From positions 81,827 to 145,826 of the forward strand of contig JAOBSW010000262.1 in NCBI GenBank assembly GCA_026214975.1: a stretch of DNA of 64,000 nt, read 5' to 3'. This DNA is from Gentiana macrophylla. Its lineage: Eukaryota > Streptophyta > Magnoliopsida > Gentianales > Gentianaceae. The notes beneath the pieces were generated by a model. It was not told the DNA's origin, did not search any database, and saw nothing but the letters and a program-made list of their open reading frames with translations. This document shows positions 34,041-46,099 of the stretch, one piece after another (the stretch's first letter is position 1; each line of letters opens with the position of its first letter). The position numbers were made by a program, and so were the translations under genes.

Positions 34041-37000
34041 TTCCTTCCCTTAAGAGGAGTTTCGTCCTCGAAACTCGAATGTAACCGAGAGGTACTTGAA
34101 CTCGGACTTTGCGTTGCGTTTCGCCTTCTAACTCTTACGATCTTCGTCTTCTTCCATCTTCCCAACTCTTTGCTTGTCTTGAACCAACTTGAGGTTGCGG
34201 CGATCCACTTCAATCTCTCGTTGACTTGATGTATCAAATCTGGTCTCAGATTACGTTGTCATTACACTTCATCCCAGAAAACTCGCGTTCTTCTATCTCT
34301 ATCTTCATGAAAGGTCGTCAACCGTGCTGTTCCAACTCTTGTACATCTTAGTCACTCCGAGATGAACTGCAATTGCCATCTCGTGGTTTTCATTCTTCAT
34401 TGTCCTTCCCGATCTTCCGCATTCGGAACCCAAAGCTGACTCGTGACCAATGGCTGGTCGGTTCTGACCACTCACTTGTAAACAAAACCACTGGATCTTC
34501 ATCTTTTTCCATCACGAACTCATCAACTACCTCGAATCTTGCAATCATCGGCTCAACACTCTTTGCTTGCTCCTGCTGACCTATGTCCCGAGTGCTTGAG
34601 TTACCCAACTGACTCACAACTTCCTGGCATACTTGACTTCTTTCGATCTCAACTTCCATCATGGCACCACAAGCTTGCTGAAGAACTGCAAGGATCCCGG
34701 TGAAGGACCTCTTGAGACTCCTTGGGGATGGAGAACATGATTTGCCATACTTTTTCTCTGGAGGTCATATCCAATCCTTGTGCCAATTAGGGTTAGCTTG
34801 GAAAATAAAAGAAGTTGAAAAGTGACAAGTTGAGTACCAGGGTGGTATGTCAACTAGGTAAGCCAAGGAAGGGTACAATGCACTTGAAATAAGGCAGGTT
34901 GCTTGGGTTACAAGCAAAACAAAATGATCCCGTGTTGGGGAAAAGTTGAAGGTGGTTCCAAACTGAAGAATGAGGCATTGTATCATAATACAAGGGATAG
35001 CCAACAAAAAGAAAACAAAAGGACACCTTGCAGATGATTTTTTTTTAGAGAGAGGAATTCTGCAAGATACAGTGGTCTGCAAAGACTTCAGAGGTAACTT
35101 GAAAGGATGGTAATAAGCTTTCATATAAGCTTTGAGAAAGTGGAGACGTTAAAGGAAACATCATCTGATGGACGTGGAAACATTAAATGCGAAGGAAAGA
35201 GATTGCTAAACTTGAGGACATTGGGCAGGTGACCTTGATTGTTAAACACTTGGTTAACAAAAATGGATGTTGGCGAACTAGGAAAATCTTCAGTTCGCAT
35301 GAGTGTCATAGAGGAAACACCACACAACATAAAATCAAGGTAAAGGTGCAAGGTCGAGCACCAGAAGGACTAAGAAGATAGAAATCAAAAGAGGGCAATA
35401 ATCTCAACATGAAGGAGCCATGGAGACAAGGCGGGTACACCAAAGGGTCTCAGAATAAAATAAACACTTGTCAAGAAGTGTCCAAGTTTGCAATAGTCAA
35501 AGAGATGTTATTTCGAGATTTAAAAGATAGAAATTTCCCTCAATGAATTGTAAGGGAATAATAAAAGATTGAATAAGTAAGCGGTAAACAAGCTTTTAAG
35601 TGAAGGGAAATGACACTTAAGAATTGGCGGATAAGGTTTGATTTCAAAGAATTAATTCAAACCTTCAAAGGAAGTTTAAACGATCATTGACGATTCAAAT
35701 CAAAGGTTCAAGGTTGCACTATTCGAGAGGAATAGTACTCGCCAAGGAATAAATGCTCAAGGTTATTCCTCGTGGTGGGAATACAAAGGTTAAAAATAAA
35801 ATAGACTTCCAACCGGTATAACAAAATTGGAATAGAAACGCCATGACAGGAGGTGGAAAGTCATAAAGGTGTATATGGCAGTTCATGGCTCTAAATGGCC
35901 TGAAATAGATTTAAGACTAAAGGGTACAAGGTACATTCATCTAGATTGAACTTCAATAAGAGTTTTGGAGTTCAAATGTTGGTTGGCTAGATAGGTTCAG
36001 AAGGCATCTTGAAAAAAATCTCCCTTCTGCTTGAAACTAGTTTAGCATAAATTGCTAGAAGGTTAAAGATAGGTAATCGAAAAAAAGAATGTCATGGTAG
36101 ACTTAAAATTTTGACCAAAGAAAAGAAGATATGCATACTTTAAAAGAACAGCAAAAGATTAGGTGAAATAGTTACAACATCGACTCTACCCTTGTGAGGA
36201 GCCGAGAATGGACACAAGTAAAAGAATGTTCTAACAAATGAAGGCTTAGCCAAATTTGAATTTGAAATGAAGGATGGGAGTGCAACAATGTAGAATTTTT
36301 GAAGAGAACTTGTTTCTTGATTGAAAAGTAAGAAGGCGTGAATTTGTTCAAAAGAAGGGCTTAAGGCGATATGTTAATGATAACAAGCAGAGAGGATTTG
36401 TTGAGTTTAAAGATCTCAAGTGAGGGATTACATGAGAAATAAATTACGTAAAAGGTATAAGTACAAAAGGGCACGAAAAGGGTCTCGAACATCAAAATGA
36501 CATCTTTGGAGGATAGCATCTTGGTTCTTGTTTAAAAGCGCAAAAGAAACTATAACGTTAGCTTTACAAGCATCCTACTAAAAGGTTTAACTCAGAAGAA
36601 GATCAAACTTCGAGGAACTCCTAAACATAACAGTCAGAACTTACCACCCTCTTAGCCCAAACCCTAAGTCAAAGAGGTGAGAATTTCTTTTAGGTTCTGT
36701 GTGTATGATTTTTTTTTACTCTAGATCTGACATCATCAATTTGTACAGAACAAACGAAGAGGAATTTGAGCACGATCCAAAGAGAAAAGATTTAGATACC
36801 GGAGTTTTCCAGGTGATATAAAAATATTTGAATTTTGAATGAAAATAAGTTGGCCAAAAATAATTATTTATGACGATTGCACAAACTGTCAGAATTTCCA
36901 GATTTGTAAACACTGAGTTGCATTGCAAATCGAGATCAAACGAAAAAGAATCTGAACTTAATTCCAAAATAAAAATTGTAGATAAAAGTTTTGTCTGCAA

Positions 37001-37941
37001 CATATCAAAAATTCAGGTCATTTGAAGGTGTTTAACCTGTCCAAAACAGAAGAATGAGTGAAAGTGCTGCTGCAGATTTTCTGGACAGAGTGTCCGGTAT
37101 AAACATGAATTTTCTGAATAATCCATAATGATTATCGAGTTAGTGTAAAAAGAGAAATTGTAGTTAAGACAGAAATATACTTTGCTGAAAATTTGCAGAA
37201 TTTTTTGGTGTATGGAGAGACAGTCTTATGTTAAAGGGAAAACACGGAAACAAAGCATTCACTCATGTTGGGTAAATCCAAACACGAGGATGATGAAAAG
37301 TATGTGCCAAAGTGGGAGACATTTAGCACTGATAGTTTGAAATGAATGAGGAGTACTTGGAAAGAATAGAATTACACATGGAGTTCGTGTAGAATCCATC
37401 TCAAGAAAAGCAAAGGTCTAAGAATGTTGATAAACTCAAACCAAGCGACGGTGAAAAGAGAAAGTGAAGGATTTGTAGAGTTGAATCAAATAGCGTTCTC
37501 TACAAAGTTAGGCCAAGACAAAGGTAGACTTAGATATTCGTGTGTAGAGAAGGTGGAGAGATTTCAATAGGGAAAGATAAGAGAAAAAAAAAAAGAAAAT
37601 CTTCCAAGAGGACCTCGACTTTAAGGTGTAGGCATAAGACTCCTATCCCAAAGTTTTACTTAAAGGAGTTTCACTTAACCCTATGTGACAAGTAACGGTT
37701 TGGAAACTTCAAAAGAAGAGAGAGTTTCTACTAAGGATCCTAGAAGGAACAAAACTTGAGAACTCGACTTAACCTCCGTCTAAGACGACTCTTCACTAGG
37801 TCATGATAACTGAACCACGGTTTAAGGATTCTTAGTCTTACGAGGATTACCAGCAAGCTCAAGTTCTAAAAGGTCTAAAGGATTCTTATCTTAGAGGAAG
37901 AGAAGCCTAGAATAGAAGGGACGCTTCTCTCTGATACCAAC
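34041..37941 (-). other. Internal region of the gypsy-like element, no intact genes
   Basis: 3.9 kb AT-rich with only short open frames. On the minus strand the segment 34502-34305 includes HLGVTKMYKSW, which resembles the H2C2 zinc-binding start of gypsy integrase, a weak hint of a pol remnant near the polypurine end. No RT, RNase H or CCHC motif is seen. It is a degenerate or LARD-like internal region. Confidence 0.5.
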
Positions 37942-39729
37942 TGTAACGCCCCGCTCCCGGATACCGAGCCCTTATCTGGAAGAGAAACGTTCGGCGCGTA
38001 TAGCATTAAATAAATCTAATATTATACGCCAACCTCTACATCGTCGTATCAAAATAAAGCAAACGGAAGCTAAAAAGACTCGGGTAAAAACATAAAAGCT
38101 ACTATGAATAGAAATTAACCATACTAAAGATGGATAGTTAAATTACAACGACGAAAAACTCAAAGACTTATACGATACGATGTCTTAAAAGTAGAAGTAC
38201 AACAAGTCTAATACAACCTTTACAAAGAAATAAACTAAAAGCTTCTCTAAGACTTCAAGTCTTCAAAAGCCATCATCTACACTTGATCAACCTGTTCGTC
38301 TTCTCACCCCACAATGCATACAAAAGAAAATGCAAAGGAGGTAAGTACAAAGTACTTAGTAAAAGTGAGAAGCTAATGAATAACTAGGTTATACAACGAA
38401 AGGTTATTATTATGATTATTAAATTATCTTTATGAGACCGACTCATTCAGGGTTCACTTTATGCTCAACAACATGTCGTGACTAAACGCGTTTCTAACTT
38501 AACTTATCTTTGTTACAAAGATGTTTGCGAGGGCACTACACTTAGTGAGATATGCACTAAGACAAAAACGCAACCCTATAGAGATAAATCTCTAGCGGTC
38601 CCAAGACAGTCATTCCACTTTGTCTCGCCAACCCTAGAGAGTTGACCGGTGAATGTCTATCTCGTTCGTGAGTTTGTCCGGCGGAATGATCACTACTTTA
38701 TCTGGCGGGTCTAGAATCCGGCAGTGATCATCACCACTTTATCTGGCCAAACCTCACATTGCCGATATTGTACTATGCCTATCCAAGCTCTCATGATGTT
38801 TAACCTTTTATCTAGTCAAATACGTTTATTGTTAATTATTAACTGGCCACCTATGTATTTTCAAATAAGCTCCCTCACATACACTACTCTCTTTCCTAGA
38901 CCACTAGACACGGACAAGGCCTAGCAAATACACAGACATTGATGAACTCTAGTTCATCAAAGCACAAGCCCTTTTCATGCTCTTCCGATGGTCCCGAACT
39001 TCAACTCCCTTTAAGAGTACGTCCGGTGCCGGAACCAAACGCATCAGAAGCTCAATCGAGGCTTGTTCATTTTCATTTAATCTTATTTAAGATCATTAAC
39101 AAAACTACAATTCAAGCTAAGTATCAAAATAACACTGGCCACTAAATTCATTGTCCACCAAATTATAAATTCATATTTTCCGAAAGAGAAATTAACACAA
39201 CACAATACAATAATACCATCCAAATATACACTATACATGTATTAATTAAATCTCCTTTTTTTTCAATTCTTTTTTTTTAAGGAAAGGAAGCAAGAATTCC
39301 TTTTTCTTTCTTTTTCAGCATACCTTCGCAACACAAACATGAACGCAGTACATATGTATATATTTTTTTATACCATTTTCTTTTCTTTTAAACCTCTTTC
39401 TACTTACAAGTGCAGTAGTACCTACAGTATGTCGAATAAGGCCGATGGTACTAACCATTTGCAAATTGGAAAATAATAAATTAAATAATGTAACCCTATA
39501 AAAGAATAATCCAAAATAAGACTACGCAGTAACTAATCAAATTCATCATATATATCAATTCATCATAAATAAACACAACCCAAACTTTATAAACGCTTCT
39601 ATTCAAATCTAACATTAACACTCAACCTAATATTGTAAAACCTAATCACTCATTAGGAAGAGCCTCTTACCTTAATTATGAGCAAAACCGATCCCAAAAC
39701 TGAATGCAAGGCTTGAATCCTTCGATTCA
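37942..39729 (-). repeat. 5' LTR (minus-strand sense), segment before copia insertion
   Basis: Begins TGTAACGCCCCGCTC and runs to TTCGATTCA, where the copia element is inserted; it resumes at 47805. With the insertion and one TSD copy removed this LTR is about 2.29 kb. It closely follows the left LTR except for the deletion noted there and scattered small indels. Confidence 0.88.
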
Positions 39730-39913
39730 TGTTAGAATAATTAATAGTTAGTATTTATGTTGGTATTTATTATGTCTATTAATTATGGTGTTGACAAGTG
39801 TATGGTTGTGATGTATTAGGGTTTAGGGTTTGTCTCACCCTTTACTATTTCTATCCCTTGTAATGTTTAGACAATCTAATGAGACATAATTATCTTCTTC
39901 AATAATTCTCTCT
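39730..39913 (+). repeat. 5' LTR of the 8-kb copia element
   Basis: 184 bp beginning TGTTAGAATAATT. It contains TTAGGGTTTAGGGTTT (about 39818-39833), a telo-box-like word. It ends TTCTCTCT and is followed immediately by the primer-binding site. Confidence 0.93.
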
Positions 39914-39936
39914 TGGTATCAGAGCCAGGTTTATCA

Positions 39937-40990
39937 ATGTCGGAAGCACCACCCTTACCGGTGGTAGCTACCACAACTTCACCGGTTGCTAGCACAGGTG
40001 TCATCACTTCACCAATATCCAAGCAAACTGAACAAACAAGCATTACTACACCATCATTACATCAGTTTGGCACCTTTCCTAATTTCGGAGCTGGTCCTTC
40101 GACATTTCTCCAAAATCTTCCACCACCACCGTCCTTCTACTCCACCACATCACCGCCGGTGTTTTACTCAGCTCCCCCCATCCTTACTTCGTTTTCAACA
40201 TCACAACCACCTATTCCAAGTCTTCATGGTGAACGAGCTGAGCTGCCACCGGTTCCACCACTACTTCGTTCATCACAGATCCAACACTCTACTCCTCTCA
40301 CTGGTCAGCTCTCTCAGATCTGTAATGTGAAGCTAACTCGTGACAACTTCTTGCTGTGGAAATACACTATCCTCCCTATAGTTCGTGGTCACAAGCTTGA
40401 AGGTTACTTGAATGGTACTTTTCCGACACCTCCTCGTTTTCTGGTGACCGGTCTTCCTAATCCGAGCTTTGAAGCATGGCAACAGGTGGATTCTCTTCTC
40501 ACGGGATGGCTACTTAGCTCAATGACTGAGCAGGCACTGGTCGAATTTGTGGGATGTAACACCTCACACGAAATCTGGTCTACTCTTGAATCTTTATTCA
40601 ACTCACAATCTGAATCTCGTATGCTGGAATTTAAAGCTGCCCTTGCTAGATCTGAAAAAGGAGCTAGATCCATGGCTGATTATCTAGCAACTATGAAGTC
40701 TCACTCAGATAACCTATCTGCTGCAGGGTATCCTATTACTCGATCTGAACTCATTCTTGCTACTCTTGGAGGTCTGGGGAGTGAGTATGAAGCTGTGATT
40801 GTTAACCTTACAGCTCGAATTGGATCCTTGACATGGCCAGAAGTTCAGTCACAATTGGTCACTCATGAGAGGTCGAGGTCGTTCAAGGGGTGGTCGATCT
40901 TCTAGAGGAAGGGGTGGAAGATCCAATAGCAACTCTAATTGCGGGAACAAGATGGTATGTCAACTTTGTGGAAAATCGGTCACATTGTCA
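39937..40990 (+). pseudogene. copia Gag, frameshifted at the zinc knuckle
   Basis: Start ATG at 39937 lies 11 bases past the primer-binding site, opening MSEAPPLPVV. A Pro/Ser/Thr-rich N-terminus of about 125 residues precedes the Gag core: LTRDNFLLWKYTILPIVRGH, GYLNGTFPTPP, EIWSTLESLFNSQSESRMLE, MADYLATMKSHSDNL (UBN2/retrotran-gag type). The frame ends at 40905. An Arg/Gly/Ser-rich tail and the CQLCGK half of a CCHC knuckle follow in a second frame; IGHIVTCC follows in a third. The knuckle is thus split by small indels. Confidence 0.88.
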
Positions 40991-41069
40991 CCTGTTGTTG
41001 GTACAGGTTTGAAGAAGATTTTGTCCCACCAACTCAACCATCTCCACGCCAAATCTCTGCATTTACAGC

Positions 41070-41383
41070 TACTCCTCAGACAGTTGGTGACAATTCTTGG
41101 TATTTGGACAGTGGAGCATCTGATCATGTGACTTCAGACCTGAACAACCTGCATATTCACTCAGATTATCATGGTAATGATGCATCGATATGTAGGTAAT
41201 GGTGAGAAATTGAGAATTGTTCATGTTGGCTCCACTTGTTTCAAAACTCTACTTTCTATCTCTATCAATGGTCTCCTTTATGTTCCAGATATTACTAAAA
41301 ATCTTATCAGTATATCTAGACTTATACTTGATAATTCTGTTAGTGTTGTTTTTGAATCCAATTTCTGTTTGTTAAGGATCTGA
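41070..41383 (+). pseudogene. copia protease remnant
   Basis: SWYLDSGASDHVTSDLNNL holds an intact D-S-G-A active site (about 41096-41152). A frame change near 41195 leads into VLLYVPDI-type text (INGLLYVPDITKNLISISRL), the conserved linker to the pre-integrase domain. The chain is interrupted again at about 41383. Confidence 0.85.
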
Positions 41384-41547
41384 AGTCAGGGATACAAATT
41401 CTTCAAGGTAAGCTTCAAGATGGTCTTTACAAACTCAATGATTTTTCTCTCCAAGCTCCCAAGTCTCTCCATCACACCACATTTGCTCCTCTTGTCCAAG
41501 ATGGTGCTTCTATTTCTAGCTGCTCCTCAGTAAATAATGTTCAGTCT

Positions 41548-42400
41548 GTGTGTTTAGATAAGGACCCCAATGTCTGGCATATGAGACTTGGGCATCCTTC
41601 TAAGAATGTTTTGTCTTTTGTTTTGAATCAATGCAATGTGGTTGTGAATGAAAAATTAAAGTTTTGTGAATCTTGTCAATATGGTAAAGGCCACTCTCTT
41701 CCTTATACTCTTTCTGAATCGCATGCCACCAATGTTCTTGACTTAATTCACACAGACTATGGGGTCCAAAGACTCATCCATTCTAGTTCGGTTTTACTTA
41801 CTACATTCACTTCATTGATGATTTCTCACGTTTCACATGGATTTACCTCTAAAACTAAAATCGATGCACTATCGCTTTTCTTCAATTCAAAAATTAGTTG
41901 AAAATCGATTCAAGATTACTATCAAATGTCTTCAATCAGTTGGGGGTGAATATAGAACTTTGAATCTGCTTTTTGAAGGAGTCCAGGATTAGGTTTAGAC
42001 ATCCTTGCCCCCATGCTCATGGGCAAAATGGTAGAAATGAACGTAAACATAGGCACATTGTTGAACTCGGGGCTTACTCTTCTTGCACAAGCATCTATAT
42101 ATGCCTTTAAAATTTTGGTGGGAATCCTTTCAAGATAGTGTTTGTTTAATTGTGAGTCTCCCCACTAAAGTTCTTAAAATGCGTCTCCTCATCTTTGTTC
42201 TGTTTGGTCAACAACCTAACTATGCCTTATTTAAGGTGTTTGGATGTGCGTGTTACCCCAATATTCGACCCTTTTCTGGTGTAAAGTTCAAATTTCACTC
42301 CATTAAGTGTGTGAATCTCGGACTAAGTCCTAAACATAAAGGTTATCTTTGTCAGATGAACTGGAAAGGTGTATGTGTCAAGAGATGTCGTTTTTTATGA
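41548..42400 (+). pseudogene. copia integrase remnant
   Basis: WHMRLGHPSKNVLSFVLNQC and KFCESCQYGKGHSLPY form the HHCC zinc region. DLIHTDYGV marks the first catalytic Asp. Stops near 41900-41990 disrupt the central core. The C-terminal part resumes with FWWESFQDSVCLIVSLPTKV and LFKVFGCACYPNIRPF (42083-42400). Downstream (to 42760) is the Ser/Pro-rich linker toward RT, where the gypsy derivative is inserted. Confidence 0.85.
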
Positions 42401-42760
42401 AACTAAATTTCCCTTTACAGATTCCTTCAAACTAGATCCCTCAAGAGAGGTCCTTGTTGATCCTACACTGCCACCTCAAGAACTTTTTAGCTCCTTTCAT
42501 CATATACCTTCTCTCATGCTTTAGATTCTCGGTCATGTGTTGTCTCCACCCATGTCCCTCATCTCTCGCAGGCCACCCTCTTCATCCTTGGAGTCATCTT
42601 CTCCTCCAAGTCCTAGTTTTTCCCCTGTGCATCCTTCACTGCACAAGATCACAATGATAGTTCTTCCTCCCCACATTCCTTAAATTTCGATCCTGTTGAA
42701 TCTCCTGCTCCATCTTTTCCAAATTACGATTCTTCTCCTTCTCCTCCACCACCTCCTACC

Positions 42761-43282
42761 GATGTGATTCCGGTTGGAACCAGATCCGATGTTTTGCCCA
42801 GAAGTAACTAAGGGAACAATGACGAGCCAATGATCCTAGACCTAGTAATCCAACTAAATCGTAGGCAGAGAACGCCCAACAAATGCTCACAATGCTGGTA
42901 AATCCTCAAAGGGTGAACCTTCTACGACGAAGAAAGTTCTCACTCGCAAGTGATATTCAAGTCTCACGACTTGGTTGAGTAAAACTCAATAAACTGATTT
43001 TTCATATAATAATTGTGTAAAGAATGAATAGCTAGTGTTTGCGTTATATAGGCTTACAATCAAAAGAAAAAGAAACATCTAAGCAATGTGGGAGAAATTC
43101 CCACTTAAAAATGCGCCTATCTCCTATTGGCCAGAAACGAAATGTTCCTATTGGCTAATAAAAGAATAAATAAATAAAGTGCTAAAAATCCAATATAAAA
43201 TAAAACCAACTCCTAATTAATTAAATAATATTCATAAATAGCACGAATGATGTATCCTCCGAGCATGAACTGGATCACATCA
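42761..43282 (-). repeat. 3' LTR (minus sense) of the gypsy derivative
   Basis: 522 bp; differs from its partner mostly by one- to four-base indels next to CG, for example ATCCGATG here against ATCTCGATG in the other copy. A direct duplication of small ORFs in the two LTRs (43247 and 45946) reflects the repeat, not genes. Confidence 0.92.
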
Positions 43283-43558
43283 TTCCCTCCCGGTTCGAAA
43301 GGATTCGTCCTCGAATCAATAGGACATCGTAAAATTGAGCTGCAACACACACCATTCTTGAACAACCCGCAAAAATCAGCAATGATATACCGGGATCAAA
43401 TAACGTGCGATTACACAACTTCAAATGAAGCGGCACGCCGATATCTCGATCCATGCGTCACTAAAGCAACGTGAAAAGTGTACATCGGGTTGATATAAAT
43501 GTCGATGACGTTCGAGTGGGTTGAAACATATTCATAACAACTCAATGTTGGATAATCA

Positions 43559-43912
43559 TCAACACGCGCAAAGAAAAGGATCATGAAAAGTGTGCTCTGG
43601 TTTGCTACTAATGTGATCACGATCAAGATAAATCAAAGGCGAGATACGGGCTGCATTGGATGTATCTAACAACCCGGTGTCCGCTTCATTTGGCGTATCA
43701 TCATGTACCGCAAAGAAGATACAACAAAAGCTGGAACAAGAATTGAGTAACACTGCAGCTTCTTGTGCCTCATTCAAAATCAACTCCTCGTGTTCTTCTT
43801 CAACAATAGACTCCTCAGACATCTCTACTTTCTCACCCACTAATTCAGGTTCATTCACCGCCACCACACTCTCACCTTCCTTCTTGTTCAACTCATCCTC
43901 ACGAGTACTCAC
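43559..43912 (-). pseudogene. Acidic segment after the protease region
   Basis: Opens MSTREDELNKKEGESVVAV and continues Glu/Val/Ser-rich (EEEHEELILNEAQEAAVLL). It follows the protease region in the same direction and probably belonged to the same long frame. No domain is recognised; the C-terminal half runs into non-coding sequence near the polypurine tract. It may be the start of the RT upstream linker, now truncated. Confidence 0.45.
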
Positions 43913-44438
43913 AACCTCCTCGGTTTCTCTTCAATCAATTCTTTGTCTTGTTTTGATGCAAGTTTCAAACGATCGTTTTCCTCCATTACATGCCCTGCAA
44001 AGTTTTTAGCGAACCGAACCTTATCTTTGTGAGCCTCGTTAGGGGATAACGCAACGAGCGTAAGCTTTTTACCCTTATGGCGCAAGGTGTAGTTATTTGC
44101 ATACCCATCATAAGTAACTCTTCTATCAAACTTCCAAGGTCTTCCAAGTAATAGATGGTCGATGTGCATGGGGACTACATCACATAAAACTACACCATCG
44201 AGTTTACCAAGATTGAAGGAGATTAAGGCTGTTGGGTAACCCGCATTTCACCAACATCATTCAGCCATGTCAACGTATACGGTTGAGGATGGGGTATAGT
44301 AGGAATGGATAATTTACTAATCACATACGTACTAACTAAGTTAGCACAACAATCAGGTTCAATAATCATAGAGCATAGCCTTTCACCAATCCAACAACGT
44401 GTATTTAAAAAAATCGCTTTCAACATCACCTTGCACAC
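43909..44438 (-). pseudogene. Ty3/gypsy retropepsin-like region with altered active site
   Basis: Two minus-strand pieces joined across one stop. The first (44438-44223) has CSMIIEPDCCANLVSTYVIS and PHPQPYTLTWLNDVGEMRV, matching gypsy protease sequences, whose active site is normally D-G-G-S or D-S-G. Here the site reads E-P-D-C, so catalysis is unlikely. The second (through 44169-43909) has HIDHLLLGRPWKFDRRVTYD and NNYTLRHKGKKLTL, the conserved stretch between protease and RT in this group. No RT follows. Confidence 0.82.
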
Positions 44439-45365
44439 TATTATCTCTTTCTGTCATTGTCTCAAAGAAAAGACCTCACAAACTCATGTGTTTGCACTCC
44501 CCTCTTTCTAGGTCGTATAAAACACCCTTGTCAAACGAACCAGAAAAGCAAGCGAAAGTAAACAACAATCAAAACCGACTCTCTAGACGGTACACTAGGT
44601 TTTCAGACCGAGAATAGGTTGAAAGGTATGGGGATGAGTGGAATAATGGGTGAAAAGTTTCTAAATGCGATTATTAAAGACAAGAAAGGAAATGACTCAA
44701 AAGACGGAATGAATTCGGATGATGCAAAATTTGTGGTGTGAAAATTTTCACACCCAGGTGTGGAACTCACGTATTTAATGACCAAACTAAGACGAATCTG
44801 CCAAAACTCAAAATACAAAAGTTGTAGAAAAGAGAGTTTTCTAAATGATGTCAAAATTTCAGATTTTTCGGAGGTCTAAAAGTGGCTCAAACAATCATTT
44901 TTCAGAAACTGGTGCAATCTGTCATAAATTTCCAGAATGAAGCAGTGATTTAAGGTGCCGATTGTGACCAAATTAAAACGAATTTGGGAAAACTCAAAAG
45001 ACAAAAGTTGTAGATCGGAGAATTTACCATAAGATCACCAAGTTTTGGGTGATTCCGAATCGTATAGACCACAAAAATCGAATTCAAACGACGATTAACA
45101 GGTGCAGTTTTTCTGGGCAGATCGTGTGTATTGATCGGCAGTTTTAGACAAGGTATGTGTCGAATCTGGATTGGGTACAAAGACAAAAAATGTACATCGA
45201 GATGTGTTGGAGATGTGGTAAAATTTTAGAATTTTGGAGGGTTTTTGGTTAGGATCGAACTGATACAAAAACGGGTCTGGGAAAAAAATTTAGGGTTCTT
45301 GGGATGAAGGTTTGAAGATTGCTTGTGTTCTTGGGGGGGTGGCGACTGAAAAAAATAAAAAGAAC

Positions 45366-45393
45366 AAGAAGAATTTTTTTTTTTTTTTTTTTT
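45366..45393. repeat. Poly-T tract in the gypsy derivative leader
   Basis: About 26 T residues (poly-A on the coding strand of the element), between its primer-binding site and protease region. Confidence 0.95.
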
Positions 45394-45459
45394 GGAATAA
45401 AGGAAGACAAAAATAAAGGGATATTTGCTCACCGAAGTTCTTTGAGCTCGATACCACTC

Positions 45460-45981
45460 GATGTGATTCGGTTGGAACCAGATCTCGATGTTTTGCCCAG
45501 AAGTAACTAAGGGAACAATGACGAGCCAATGATCCTAGACCTAGTAATCCAACTAAATCGAGCAGAGAACGCCCAACAAATGCTCACAATCTTTGGTAAA
45601 TCCTCAAAGGGTGAACCTTCTACGACGAAGAAAGTTCTCACTCTGAAGTGATATTCAAGTCTCACGACTTGGTTGAGTAAAACTCAATAAACTGATTTTT
45701 CATATAATAATTGTGTAAAGAATGAATAGCTAGTGTTTATGCGTTATATAGGCTTACAATCAAAAGAAAAAGAAACATCTAAGCAATGTGGGAGAAATTC
45801 CCACTTAAAAATGCGCTTATCTCCTATTGGCTTAAACGAAATGTTCCTATTGGCTAATAAAAGAATAAATAAATAAAGTGCTAAAAATCCAATATAAAAT
45901 AAAACCAACTCCTAATTAATTAAATAATATTCATAAATAGCACGAATGATGTATCCTCCGAGCATGAACTGGATCACATCA
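45460..45981 (-). repeat. 5' LTR (minus sense) of the gypsy derivative
   Basis: 522 bp; the edge toward the interior is adjacent to the primer-binding site. It ends at ATCACATCA before the TSD ctacc. Confidence 0.92.
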
Positions 45982-46099
45982 CTACCACATCCTCTCTTCC
46001 CTCTCATCATATGCAAACTCGTGCCAAAAGTGGCATCTTTAAACCCAAAGTCTACACTGCTGAGTCCTCAATTTCTCATCAGCTTCCTACAGAACCACT

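Larger units (their letters stand above)
42761..45981 (-). mobile_element. Gypsy-derived non-autonomous element with a protease-region remnant only
   Basis: LTRs of 522 bp (42761-43282 and 45460-45981) and TSD ctacc (42756-42760 and 45982-45986). The right LTR is 5' on the minus strand. A primer-binding-site match (GTGGTATCGAG, complement of about 45447-45457) follows it. A polypurine tract (complement of 43283-43297) precedes the left LTR. The 2.2-kb interior has about 1 kb of leader, a gypsy protease region, an acidic stretch, and no gag, RT or integrase. LTR ends are GATGTGAT/ATCACATC palindromic. Confidence 0.92.

Noticed and set aside
34373..35381. Several 60-120 residue frames on both strands in the gypsy-like interior
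   Set aside because: Overlapping frames on both strands without recognisable domains. Only the short HLGVTKMYKSW resemblance was kept, as a low-confidence note.
43247..43474. Small frame beginning MMYPPSMNWITS as a conserved gene, since it recurs at 45946
   Set aside because: The recurrence is due to the LTR duplication of the gypsy derivative; the two frames diverge at the LTR edge.
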